NCBI GenBank assembly: GCA_020466095.1
Contig: CM035806.1
Span: forward strand, 15,202,224 to 15,266,223
DNA from: Chlorops oryzae
Taxonomy: Eukaryota; Arthropoda; Insecta; Diptera; Chloropidae
Length of the DNA stretch: 64,000 bases
Direction: 5' to 3'
Below are positions 34,550 to 45,291 of this stretch, piece by piece. How positions within the stretch are numbered: position 1 is the first letter of the stretch; each line of letters starts with the position of its first letter. The position numbers were made by a program, and so were the translations under genes. Below the pieces are notes generated by a model that was not told where the DNA came from, ran no database searches, and saw only the letters and a program-made list of their open reading frames with translations.

Positions 34550-35585
34550 TCTTTCGGAGTCAATTGGAAGAGTATTCGACCTCATTTCGGACTCGATTCA
34601 AACTTATTTTCGGACTCATTTTAAATTCTTTTTCGGATTTTGTTCGGAGACTCATTTCGGGGTCATTTCGCACTTACTTTGGAGTTATTTCGAACTCTTT
34701 TCGGAATATTTTTGGAGTTATTTGGAACTCTTTTCGGAATAATTTCGGAGTTATTTCGAACTCTTTTCGGAATCATTTCGGAGTTATTTCGAACTATTTT
34801 CGGAAGCATTTCGGAGTTATTTCGAAATATTTTCGGAATCATTTCGGAGTTATTTCGAACTATTTTCGGAATCATATTGGAGTTATTTCGAACTCTTTTC
34901 GGAATATTTTTGGAGTTATTTGGAACTCTTTTCGGAATAATTTCGGAGTTATTTCGAACTATTTTCGGAATAATTTCGGAGTTATTTCGAACTATTTTCG
35001 GAAGCATTTCGGAGTTATTTCGAAATATTTTCGGAATCATTTCGGAGTTATTTCGAACTATTTTCGGAATCATATTGGAGTTATTTCGAACTCTTCGGAA
35101 TAATTTCGGGCTTATTTGGAACTAATTTCGGAACCTTTTCGGAGCTATTTAGAACTCTTCGGAATCATTTCAGGGTTATTTCGAACTGTTTTCGGAATAA
35201 TTTCGGAGTTATTTTGAACTAATTTCGGAAGCATTTCGGAGTTATTTCGAACTAATTTCGGAATCTTTTCGGAGCTATTTAGAACTCTTTTCGGAATCAT
35301 TTCGAACTAATTTCAAAAAATTTTCGGAGCTATTTATAACTCTTTTCGGAATCATTTCGGAGTTATTTCGAACTATTTTCGGAATCATTTCGAACTATTT
35401 TCGGAATCATTTCGGAGTTATTCCGAACTTTTTCGAAAACATTTTGGAGTAATTTCAGACTCCTTTCGGGGTCATTTTAAAGTCATTTGAATCTAATTTC
35501 GGAGTTATTTCGAACTCTTTTCTGACTTATTTCGGACTAATTTCGGAATCATTTCGGACTTAAATCTCGGAGCCTAGTATTTTGT
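34550..35585. repeat. Satellite with nested 11/33/198-bp periods
   Basis: The basic word is 11 bp (TTTTCGGAATC, ATTTCGGAGTT, ATTTCGAACTA); three such words form a 33-bp unit. Six 33-bp units form a 198-bp higher-order block: the block beginning GGAATATTTTTGGAGTTATT at 34703 recurs at 34901 with the same order of variant units (including GGAAGCATTTCGG fourth and GGAATCATATTGG sixth). Edges (34560-34700, 35100-35585) are more irregular. Since 33 is a multiple of 3, three frames stay open for up to 228 codons (repeat FGVISNYFRNH), which is an artefact. The words resemble the TTTCGGACTCATTT text of the CCCAG-ended elements. Confidence 0.93.
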
Positions 35586-37491
35586 AAAAAAAATTTTCTC
35601 TTCAAGCCGAAATTTCTACATTCAAATTTCTTTATAGTACCTAACTATGTAACTTAAAAAGGCCACCCTTTACATTTCCCCAAAACAACTGAAAATTGTC
35701 TTTTATGAAATTACTTAGTGTCAATTATTATTTTTTTCTTTTTTTCTTTTTTAAATTAAATCAAAAAGGAGATTCTTTTCAATAAACATACGTTTCCCAT
35801 AACGATGAAGAGCGGAATAACTATTTCATTTAAAATTTCATTCCGCAAAAATGCATTAATTTTCTGCAATCCAATTTACGACAGCAGACTGTATTCCGAG
35901 ATTTCTCTTTTGACATATGAATACATTAACTGATTTATTGATGGCAAATAGAATAAAGAAGGCGAGAAAAACGCACAAAAAATATTGTACAGTGTATGTG
36001 CAGCATTTTACCAGAAGCGCGATCAAATTCGAAATTACTAGTGGCACCTGACTGCCGCTGATGCTATCGATACTGCCTTTATTCCCGACTGCATCAATCC
36101 GAATTTCTTTACGAACGAATTTATGAATTGAAATAATTTTTTGTGGAAAACACAGAGCAATGTGTGTGTGTGTGTGTGTGTGTGCAATCAGAGTGCAAGC
36201 GAGAGGAGTTGGGAAAAAACGAAGAATGAAAAACTTATAACGCGAAAAACAAATCAAAGACTGCAAAATGCAATAACGATGAAAATATAAATGAATTTAT
36301 TCCTTTTCACCGAACCAGCTCCACAAAACGAATAACCGAAATGAGCGAACGAGCCCCCGTTTCATCATCCTTCTGAACAGCCGAGTTTTTTCGATGGCGG
36401 CGGCAGCCATTGTAAGCCGCAGTAGAAACTGAAACTTAAACTTAAACTGAACAGAACGGTACAGAGCAGAGCAGAGCCGAACCGAGCGGAGCGGAGTAGA
36501 ACAGCAACCGAAACAGAATGTTGTTTCCCCCAAACGCTCGTAGCGTTTAGTTGAGATCCTTTCTCTGTGCTTTACTGCTGCCATATTTCCATTTCCATTT
36601 TACAAGATTAAATGAAAAAACAAAAATACAAAAAAAAAGCACACAAATGCTGCTGTGTTGCGCGCAAACAGTTGCAAAATTGAATTGGCATAAAAAGTGG
36701 GAAAAACTGAACCGCGCCGAACATCGAAATGAGCTGAGCTGAGCTTAGCTGAGCTCAGGCCCGCGCTGAAAGGAAAAGCGAAATCTGCAGATGCGAAAGT
36801 GTGTATATAGTATATGAAATTATGCCAGAAAGTTTTTCGCGTTTTTTGCAATAAAACGTGAACAGAAAACTCACAAAATAAAGCAAGAAAGAATGGAAAA
36901 GAAAAGAACGAAAAATAAATAAAAATAAATAAAATAAAATAAAATGTGTACAAATAAAAAATTACAAAAGAAATACTTATAAAGAAAGAACGGACGAAAT
37001 GCACTAAATTGACTTTTCTATTACTAAATAAAATGTTTTTGTTTCTATATTTTTACTTTATATTTTTTTTTTCATACTTATTATTTATTTATTTATTTTT
37101 TGTTATTAGTTTTTAAATTGAAAGAAAAACTTCAAATGGAATTTCTTCGGCCCAAATGCCTGCCGGCAACATCTTGTCAAAAGAGCATTTGGAGGCGTTT
37201 TCTATTTCATGTTGACTCCCTTTATAAAGTCTTTTTCTTCCTTTTTAGCTTTTCTAGCCATTTTTTTTTTATTTTGTCCATGATATATTTATATACACAA
37301 AGGGTATTCACAAAGGTGTCGGAAAATAGGAAAGTCGAAAAATTGGAAAATTTTAACTGCTTAAAAATTTGTGCAAGATACAAAAAAAGGTTTTAAAAAA
37401 ATTTAAGAAGTCGCATTTTTCCGATTTTCCGACCTTCCAACGTTTTTAACACGCCTTTTTGAATACCCCTATAGGTATAATTTGGCAGCTT
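35586..37491. other. Non-coding DNA, possible regulatory patch, no gene seen
   Basis: 36300-36780 is richer in G and C (repeated CAGAGCAGAGC, GAGCGGAGCGGAG, GAGCTGAGCTGAGC words) and might be a promoter or UTR of an unseen gene, but no frame shows a domain. A GT run sits at 36163-36183. The remainder is AT-rich. Confidence 0.4.
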
Positions 37492-38005
37492 CCCAGCGGC
37501 AAATGTCCCGCTGACATCATCCATTGGATCCGGTATGCATGACCATTCATATGACAAATTTTATGACAATTTGTACAGTAGTTGTACAGTGAATTCACCG
37601 GTGACAATGTCATGCTATGGGGATGCGATATCGAAAAAAGCATTTGAGAGCAGCACACATTCCCTTTTACCTCTCTAAATGTCAATTTATAGAAAAACTA
37701 GTTTGAAAACTTCTCTTTTTTGTCCTCTCTTTGAATATTTCGAAAATTTTAAAAAATCTATTTTTAACAATTTTTGTTCCCCTCAGCCAGGGATCGCACC
37801 CGCGATCTTCGGATTCTGAGTATGGTAATGTTAAACTGACGCAAAAACCTTATTTAAATTTCAGTAGCCAATGAGAGTCAAGCACATGAACAGCATCCCT
37901 CCACGATGACATGTCCCCCAAAATGTCATGCATGACAATGTCACCTATATGTCATCGATGACATCACTGATGACATTGTCATGCAGGAGATTATTTCCCG
38001 CTGGG
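37492..38005. mobile_element. CCCAGCGG-ended MITE, copy B
   Basis: Same ends as copy A (CCCAGCGGCAAATGTCCCGC on the left; CCGCTGGG on the right) and the same subterminal TGTCAT/ATGACA array at 37905-37985. The tRNA-like segment is shorter than in copy A. It is followed after a 23-base linker by a partial third copy. Confidence 0.75.
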
Positions 38006-38028
38006 GTACATCACGGGGTGATATCACG

Positions 38029-38209
38029 TTAACGTTCAACTGACGCTTAAACCTTTTTTAAATTTTAATAGCCAATGAGACTAAAACACGTGAACTGCAT
38101 CCCTCCACGATGACATGTCCTCCAAAGTGTCATGAATGACAATGTCACCTATATGTCATCGATGACATCACTGATGACATTGTCATGCAGGAGATAATTT
38201 TCCGCTGAG
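38029..38209. mobile_element. CCCAGCGG-ended MITE, copy C (3' part only)
   Basis: Starts at AACGTTCAACTGACGC and repeats the right third of the family to CCGCTGAG, in the same orientation as copy B. Copy B plus C looks like a tandem one-and-a-third unit. The linker contains ATCACGGGGTGAT, a small inverted repeat. Confidence 0.7.
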
Positions 38210-40262
38210 TTCCTTTGGAGTTCTCCCCTTTAACTACATACATACATACATATGTATGTATATTCCCCTCTGCCGTGTTCTTCCATTGGTCCGGCATTAT
38301 AAGCGCTAAAGCAGCATCATCGGCATCAGCGGCATTAACAGTCGACGCGAGTATATATCTTGTATCGGGGCTCAAAAACAATAGGAAATTGAATGGAATG
38401 GAAGAGAAAATTGATAAAGGAAGCAAAAATTGAATTTGAATTGTTATATAAATTTCACCCACACACAAATATAGCATACACACACATACATACAATAAAC
38501 TCTTAAGTCGGAAAGACCATGACCGCGGCAGTTGGGCACCCAATAAGATCGAATCTAATCAACAACAATTTCGCCACCCCATCCCGCAATAAAGCAATAA
38601 GACCTCGATATCTTTTTATCCATTTAACAGTATTTTCGTTCAATTTTCGAAAGACATATCATTTACATACATAGCTTTGTATGTACGACGGCGAAAAAGT
38701 AGGCCCGTCTTGTGTTTACATTTAATGCTATTTTATTTTCGACTTTAGTTCTCAGAGTCGATGCAAAAAATTTGTTACAAAGTCAATTGTGCCCGAGCTT
38801 AATGATGGGATGGACGGAGTAATAAATAAGCCAAATCGTCTTACAAGCAATTCTTTTTGTTTTAATGTGCTCATGTTGGCAAAAAGAGGAGGAGGGGACG
38901 GGGTGGGGGAGTGCGCTTGAATGAATTCGATTCGATGAATGCCACACACTCTGCTCTGCTCTGCTCTGTTCTGTTGTGATGGATTCTGACAGACACTGGT
39001 TTAAATTGTTCACTTCATGGCGCTGTTTTGGCATTTTATTTTCTTTAATTTAAATTTTTCAAGTCCCGTCCATTGTATGTCGAGATACGAAAGAAAAAAA
39101 AAATAGCCGGCGAGAGCACTAATAGAATAACCGTGCCTGCCTGCCAGCCAGCCAGCCAGCCTGCCTTGCTGCTCAACTGTGCGTCTGTCGGCTCTTCAAC
39201 TCCACGAAAGTGTTGCTGTGGAAAAGCATACAACCTACGCGTACACCTTAATTTTATTATTATTACTATGTTGTTGCTTGTGTTCCTCTCATTTTTTTTA
39301 TTCTCTCCTTATTTCTTTTTTTGGACTTCTATCAATAAACAAAAGCACTCACTGGCTGGCTGACTGACGAGTCTACTCTCATAAAAAAAAAAATTATATC
39401 CGTCCATATGCCCCTTGATTGTCAACCTCTTACCTACTAACTTCTTCAGTCTCCATATGCATAAAACAAAAACAAAAAAAACACTCGGTCCGTGCTTTAA
39501 GTTACTTGCTTGACTGACTGGAAATTATGCTCGGAAGAAACGCAACGAAAATGAGAAAATCAAAAAATCAAAAAAACAAAAAACATGAGATTTGAGAGTG
39601 AAGCATGAAAAGCAAGCAACAAGAGCGTCAACACAAATGTTACAAAAATAACACCAACGAACATAACATAACACAGCAAGGCACAGCACAGCACAAATAA
39701 CAATATGTTGTGACAATTTATTGAGTTTCATATAAAGCCGCAAAAGACTCAAGAAAACTGCACCTAATAAATCTCGTTCGCCAGTCAAAATATATACTCG
39801 AAAAGGAAAAATGGAAATGAAAGAAAAGCTTCAAAAATTTTGTGCGAAAAACCAAACAAAAAAAAAAAACAGAAAAGAAAAGGAAAAATAAAAGAGAATC
39901 GAAGCGAAGAGAAAAAGTGTATATTTATGCGTTGCTGGAAATTATTGGAAATGATTATTGGGCTAGAAAATTGATGCATCGAGACCGTTAAATGGCTGAA
40001 TACTTAGGTAATTTGATTGACTGCCACAATTAAGTGAAGTTATTTTAAGGAATTAAGAGTTACTTTGCTCTTTTTTGGGCGCCCGTATCACTTGCAGCGA
40101 CAAAATGGAGAATTGAAACCGCTTAGCGTTCATTCGTAAATGGAGTGGTATTATTATTATTATTATCGGGTAAATCCAGTGTGATCGCAACACCCCTTTT
40201 AGGCCAGAAATATTAAATTTTCAATACAAAAAAAAAAAAAAGGAGATTCTCATGGATGTCAA
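38210..40262. other. Non-coding DNA, no gene seen
   Basis: Several less AT-rich patches (38270-38400, 38880-38960, 39120-39200 with a GCCAGCCAGCCAGCC run) but no coherent coding frame. Microsatellite-like CATACATA (38238) and TCTGCTCTGC (38950) tracts are present. Confidence 0.45.
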
Positions 40263-40425
40263 GGTTTTAGGTTTAGGTTAGTGTGGCTGCCACCATTGAG
40301 GGTGACCGTTGTGATACCACGGATAATGGGAAAACAGAGAGAAGCAGACAAAATAGACACAAACATCCACGACCTAAGCTGGGATTTGAACCTAGAGCCT
40401 TTCGCTTGGTAAGTTGGCAGTCCAG
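40263..40425 (-). mobile_element. Complete tRNA-derived SINE with 9-bp target duplication
   Basis: GGATGTCAA flanks the element at 40254-40262 and 40426-40434. On the minus strand it begins CTGGACTGCCAACTTACC, carries a perfect B-box in CTAGGTTCAAATCCCAGC, then the body word GGATGTTTGTGTC (shared with 31229-31310), and ends GTGGTATCACAACGG ... CACTAACCTAAACC. The tail shares GGTATCACAAYGG and a CTAACCTAA-type end with the LINE remnants at 7718 and 41127. Transcription would start from the internal A/B boxes by RNA polymerase III; retrotransposition would borrow LINE enzymes. The 163-bp length suits a short SINE. Confidence 0.8.
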
Positions 40426-40599
40426 GGATGTCAAACTCCAAAAAAAAAAAAAAAAAAAAATTTCATAAAAAATTACCGTAAAAAGACTGATGACGGGTTC
40501 GCACCCTTAAGGGCCGTTTTATGTGACATTACCCTGTTATTAATACCTATTTATTTTTTTATTTTATAATTATAATCAGCTTTTCTAAAAGTTCAGAAT

Positions 40600-41180
40600 G
40601 AAAGGGCATTACCGGCTCCATCTCATATGGAGCCAGCTTACATGCCTATTGCAACTTGCCGTCTTATAATTGACCAATGGGCAAAAAAAAATCTTTCCAG
40701 GATAGGTGGGAAAGTATAGATATTACTTGCAATAAGGCCAGGCAGACCTGGCCTCTTGTAAGTCAGAAAAGAACTGAGGAGCTCTTAAAGCTTCCTAAAT
40801 ACCGCCTTTCGGTGCTAGTCGGAGTACTGACTGGACACCGTTTGATTGGTACACACGACGCAAGAAGACTGAGAGCGCCAGTTTTTGATTTTTGTAGAAG
40901 TTGTCAGGACGAGGAGGAGGAAGAAACCCCTCAGCACCTGCTCTTACATTGCCCGGCCTTTTCGAGGCTAAGACAAAATTTCTTAGGGGGTTATTTTCTT
41001 CACTCGCTTTCTGAAATTGGTCGCATCGACCCTTTCAATATATTGAGCTTCATTGAAAGCACTAAATGGTTTTAAAAAAAAATAGATGTCCGTATAACAT
41101 GCATATATATGTATCTCTGAGAAGAGATAGGGTATCACAATGGACCTTCATGGTCTAAGTGCGCCCTAGGGGCGGCCCAT
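40600..41180 (+). mobile_element. LINE 3' end: RNase-H/C-terminal ORF remnant and tail
   Basis: Coding text runs EPAYMPIATCRLIIDQWAKK up to 40690, then changes frame in the A9 run at 40683-40691. It continues from there as FQDRWESIDITCNKARQTWP through LSVLVGVLTGHRLIGTH and ends at 41075 with a CCHC-type finger (CRSCQDEEEEETPQHLLLHC). This order is typical of the C-terminal end of I/Jockey/R1-type non-LTR retrotransposons. The tail at 41127-41180 has GGTATCACAATGGACC and GGTCTAAGTGCGCCC. The frameshift in the A run and the absence of everything upstream show a dead, 5'-truncated copy. Confidence 0.8.
40677..41075 (+). pseudogene. Non-LTR retrotransposon ORF2 C-terminus (fragment)
   Basis: 132 codons from an incidental ATG. 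The real reading frame enters from upstream in another phase and shifts in the A9 run just after this ATG. The recognisable part is the distal end of a LINE ORF2, after the RNase-H-like region, with a C-x2-C-x11-H-x4-C finger near residues 87-107. In an intact LINE this polyprotein carries endonuclease and reverse transcriptase; neither is present here. Confidence 0.8.
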
Positions 41181-41245
41181 CTAAGAGTTGTCATTCAGAG
41201 TTATGACTTTAATTGCCGAAGTACCCGTGCCAATATACCCGATTG

Positions 41246-41398
41246 CAGTCGAAAGTTTCTATAACGAAATTCAAGGGACCGGCAAAAAATTCCATATAGA
41301 GAGAATTTGTTATACTTAAGGAGAAAACAAAAAATTTATCGAAAAAGCGTTAAAAAGATTCGCTATTGAGAGAAATTCGTTATAGAGAGTTTCGACTG
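41246..41398. mobile_element. CAGTCGAAA-ended MITE (153 bp)
   Basis: Left end CAGTCGAAAGTTTCTATAAC, right end TATAGAGAGTTTCGACTG: inverted over about 20 bases with two mismatches. TA follows the right end; the left flank reads TG, probably a mutated TA. A fragment of the same family is at 28747-28830. The CAGT start and the TCTATAACGAA word recall pogo-like termini. There is no ORF. Confidence 0.75.
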
Positions 41399-42505
41399 TA
41401 TTTCCTAGGATATATACTAAGAAGACACGCCTAAATTCATCTCTCAACTGTGGGCTCCAATATTTTCAACATCAATGAATTATTGAAGAATGGTTTTGGC
41501 GACTACTGCTTTACTAGACGGTTTATTGTATTATTCTTTTTCTTCTCATTTTTTAGATTCTCAAAGGAAACAAGCTGTGATGATCGGACATCGTCACACT
41601 TCGATATTTGTTCGTTCAACCCATTCTCTTTGAAGTGTGGAAAGGCCCCCCCAGAGCTGCACTGCGGCGGACGGCAATTTCACACAGATATGCGAAAACA
41701 GTTTCCCATTAGTGCCATCAAAGGGGTGGCAAAAAAAAAAAAAAAGCTGGAACGCAGGCTCTGATTACGTAAGTAAATATGTATGTATGTGTATTCCATT
41801 CTTGGGAAAATAATAAAAAGATTTTTTGTTTTATTTTTGAAAATTGTTTTCTTGAAAACAAATCATATGTATTATATTAATTTTTTTTTTTTTTTTTGTT
41901 TAATGTATAATATTCACAAAAAAGTTTCTTTTCGCATACGCGTAGTTCTTTTTTTTTAAATTTTTTATTTCTCACAATTGTGGGAAAAAAATTCAAAAAA
42001 AAAATATTCAAAAAAAAATTCTAAAAAATTACAAAAAATTACAAAACATTACAAAAATCAAATAAAAACTTAAATAAGTTAAAATTCTAAAAGAATTAAT
42101 GAATAATTCGAAAAAATAAATAACAGTTCAAGTTGAATTACGGTCATCATTAAATCTTGCTTAATGTTTTTAGTTTTTTATTTTTTATTTCATATTTCCA
42201 TTGCTAAAATATACATTTAAGTAATATCGATCATTCGCATATAATATATATGTGTATATATATATATATAATAAATATACATATATATATGTAAATCATA
42301 TATATATGTATATGTATTTTAAGTTTGGATTATTTTTGCATGTTCCTAGTAATAGATTATAGCATATCTTTGAATCAATTACACACACATACAGCTACAT
42401 TTATACATACATATATCTTTGAAATTCGAGTTCATTTAAGTTAATTTATGTTACGTTAAGTTAAGTTAAGTTCAGTTGAGTTTTGTTTTGATTTAGTTTA
42501 GCTTA
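41399..42505. other. AT-rich non-coding DNA, no gene seen
   Basis: A small open frame at 41450-41764 contains a patch of ordinary-looking text (near 41560-41700) but ends in a poly-Lys run and has no known domain. 42240-42320 is a TATATA/TATACAT tract. 42430-42480 has a short TTAAG repeat. Confidence 0.45.
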
Positions 42506-42674
42506 GGGCCCAATTACACCTTTGACGTTTGACATCAAAAATATTTTACTTGAAAATTTAAAATGATTTTTCGATTCAAAAAACGATTTTGATGTCAAAA
42601 ATTCTTACGTGTATACTTTTTGAAGATTGTTTTGACATAGATTTTGACAAAATTGTCAAATGTGTAAATGCCCC
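42506..42674. mobile_element. Small MITE with GGGCnnnnTTACAC ends (169 bp)
   Basis: Left GGGCCCAATTACACCTTTGAC-type end (first 15: GGGCCCAATTACACC) and right end GTGTAAATGCCCC form imperfect inverted repeats, with TTTGAC / GTCAAA just inside each. The interior is a near-palindrome around AAAAACGATTTTGATGTC. There is no coding content. Confidence 0.5.
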
Positions 42675-44929
42675 ATTAGTGTTGAGTTGAGTTAGTTAGT
42701 TGAATTGAATTGAATTGAATTGAATTGAGTTTGCTGAAGTGTTCAGTTGAATCGATTAGAAAACACAGGTGCGAATTAAGACAATTTTCCGCCCTGGGCC
42801 TAGTTGCGAATTTTGCCGCCTCAGACAGCACCTTCTGTTATTAATGCATTGGCAGCCGGCAGCCAGAATTTGCCGCCCCTGAAAATTTTTCGCCCTAGGC
42901 AGCTACCTATGGTAAATCGGCCACTGATTAGAAATAAAATTGAAAAGAATTGCATTGGATTGATTCTTCTGGATCGAGAATTCATTGCAATTGCAATTTA
43001 AAGGATACAAAATTTTTTGAAAACAACAAAATTTCCTTTCATTGAAATAATTGCGGCAATTATTGAATTGAAAGAAAAAACAAAAAACGAAGAAAATACT
43101 AGGTAGTTTAAATTGAAAGTTGAGAATTCCAATTTGAATTTTTGATTTCATTGATAGATATTATAATCATTTTTCTATCGTTCAAATTCATTGGAGGATC
43201 AAATTGCGATTTAAATATGAGTTTTCTCTCTCTCTCTCTCTCTTACCATATATTTTGACTATTTTTGTTTTCATTTTGTTTTCTTGTAATATTTTGCAAA
43301 GTTAAATTATGTTTCGTATCTAGACACATATGTAAATGCATTTCGAGCGTTGTTGGTTTCATTTGAATCTCGTTAAATGTTTGAATTTTTGTTTCGTTTT
43401 TTTTTTTTTTTTTGGCTAAACATTTTTAAGCTTACATTCGATTTTGAATTATTTTTTCTGCTTTTATTTTCTCTTAGCTTTACGTTTTTTTTTTTTTTCT
43501 TTTATCTCTTCTAACTGCTTTTTCAATCATTTAATTCAATATTTATTTTGGAAATTTTTAAATTTCTGACATATTACTTTCTATAAAAGTCAAATGCCAT
43601 GTCATGATGGCTTTTGTGATGTAATTCAATGCGTGAATAAAGTAGTATTGGTATTTTCTCTAATTTACTTTAATTTAACTTTAAATTTTTTCTTTATTTT
43701 CATTTTTCTTTTTATTTTTATTATTTAAAGAATGCTATGAAAATTCGTGTCATCGGGATTTTTATGCAAAATGCTTGTGGCTGTGTGTGAATTTCAATTT
43801 TGTTCAAAATATTCGAATTTGAATTTGAATTTCTCTTATTTGATTTGATTTGAATTGAATTGATTTGATGTGAATTTATTTTACATTCATATTTACACAG
43901 CTTAAACTCTACGTGTTATGTTTTTATTTTTTTGTTTTTGCTTTGTATTCATGGAATACTCAATGCAAACGACCTGATGAAAAGAACTTATAAGGACTCA
44001 AATGTGTTTAGATTGCTGAAAATTGATATATTTGGATGCTGCTGCTTCCTTTTCATTTGGTTTTCTGTTTCATTAAATTTTATTTATTTATTTTATTTAT
44101 TTTTTATTTTTTTTGTTTCTTTTTAAGTTCAATGGCTAATACATTTCATCATATCAGCGATTAGGGACAATTACCAAAACATCACTGTCAAAGTGAATAT
44201 TTTCATTATTAAGTGTCTCTCGGCTATAAAAAGGACGAAGGATTTGGCTTAGCATGTTAAAAGTTATTATGATGTTATGTTAAAAATGTTTTCGATTGGC
44301 AATTATTTTGAGATTGAGAAAAATTGTTTGAGAAAACTAAAACTCCATTATCGAATAATATTTCTATGGCGATTGAATGAAAGCCACTTGAATGTTTGAT
44401 CCTTCGTTGATCTGTGGCTGCTTTTCTGCAATGGCTTCTTCTGATGGATAAATGAACTTTAGCATTTTCCATTTTTCAATTTTTTTCAATTTTTTCAATT
44501 TTTCATTTTTCATATTATTTTGTTTTTATTTCAGAAACTTCTCCGAAAGCGAAATGCTTTCAGAGCTGCTGCTGCTGCAAATTAGGGAGTCCTTGTGCAC
44601 ACATAAAACATCTGCATAAGTTCTCCGTTCAATGAATTTCTATGGGCCACATTTATACGTAGCCAGTATCGATGTGTATCGTGTTTGTGTGTGTATTTGA
44701 GTTTGTTTTTTTTTTAAATTTATTTTTTTTTTTTTAATCTAATACTTAACTGTTTTGCATTTAGTTTTCATATATTTTTTTATTTTCTTCTTATGTTTGC
44801 CGAGTAAAAGTTAAATATTTACAAATTTTTACACATGATTATCGTAGGTAAATACGGTTGTTAGCAATTAATGCTACAAAATTTCCACTCTCAATTTTTT
44901 TTTTTGGTGGATGTATGTATGTAAAATGT
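42675..44929. other. AT-rich non-coding DNA, no gene seen
   Basis: 42790-42915 has a small GC-richer patch with repeated GAATTTTGCCGCC / GAATTTGCCGCCCC words, probably an old repeat. The rest is homopolymer-rich, with TTGAATTGAA repeats at 42700-42725 and 43810-43870. No gene. Confidence 0.5.
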
Positions 44930-45291
44930 CCCTGCAGGAAGCCTGTCGCCATATGGCCCAATGTCTATATTGACGTCAATATAGACAAGAGAACTAGTTC
45001 GAACGTCAACACAGTATTTATAGGCGGTGTCATTAGAGAAATTGTACTGTTCATCTTTATTGACCATGTCTCCTTAAAAAAGCGAAAGAGTTCTCCTTTT
45101 GTCTAGATAATATGTAGTACCGACGTCAATAGTTGGTCAATAGTTTTTCGGCCCACTGTAGACATGCAATGACAACTCAATGTTAAATGTCAATAACGCA
45201 AAGCATTGCGACGGGTGTAGTTGGTCAGTAGTACTGTTGACGCAGTCAGTAGAGAACGAGTATAGATTCGGTATTGACATTTCCTGCAGGG
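44930..45291. mobile_element. CCCTGCAGGAA-ended MITE with a 26-bp palindrome (362 bp)
   Basis: Ends CCCTGCAGGAA and TTCCTGCAGGG are perfect 11-bp inverted repeats. Words TGTCAATA/TATTGACA and GACGTCAATA recur inside. A perfect 26-bp palindrome spans 44962-44987, centred on TGACGTCA. There is no ORF. No target duplication is obvious. The superfamily is not known to me. Confidence 0.65.

Noticed and set aside
34417..35125. ORFs with repeat FGVISNYFRNH (228, 161 and 136 residues)
   Set aside because: A 33-bp satellite unit keeps the frame because 33 is a multiple of 3; overlapping frames on both strands are equally open.
36297..36584. 95-residue minus ORF in the GC-richer patch
   Set aside because: Composition follows repeated GAGCGGAGC words; no recognisable protein and no supporting signals.
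44962..44987. Intrinsic terminator hairpin
   Set aside because: The palindrome has no loop or U-tract and lies in an animal genome; a transposon-borne binding site is the better reading.
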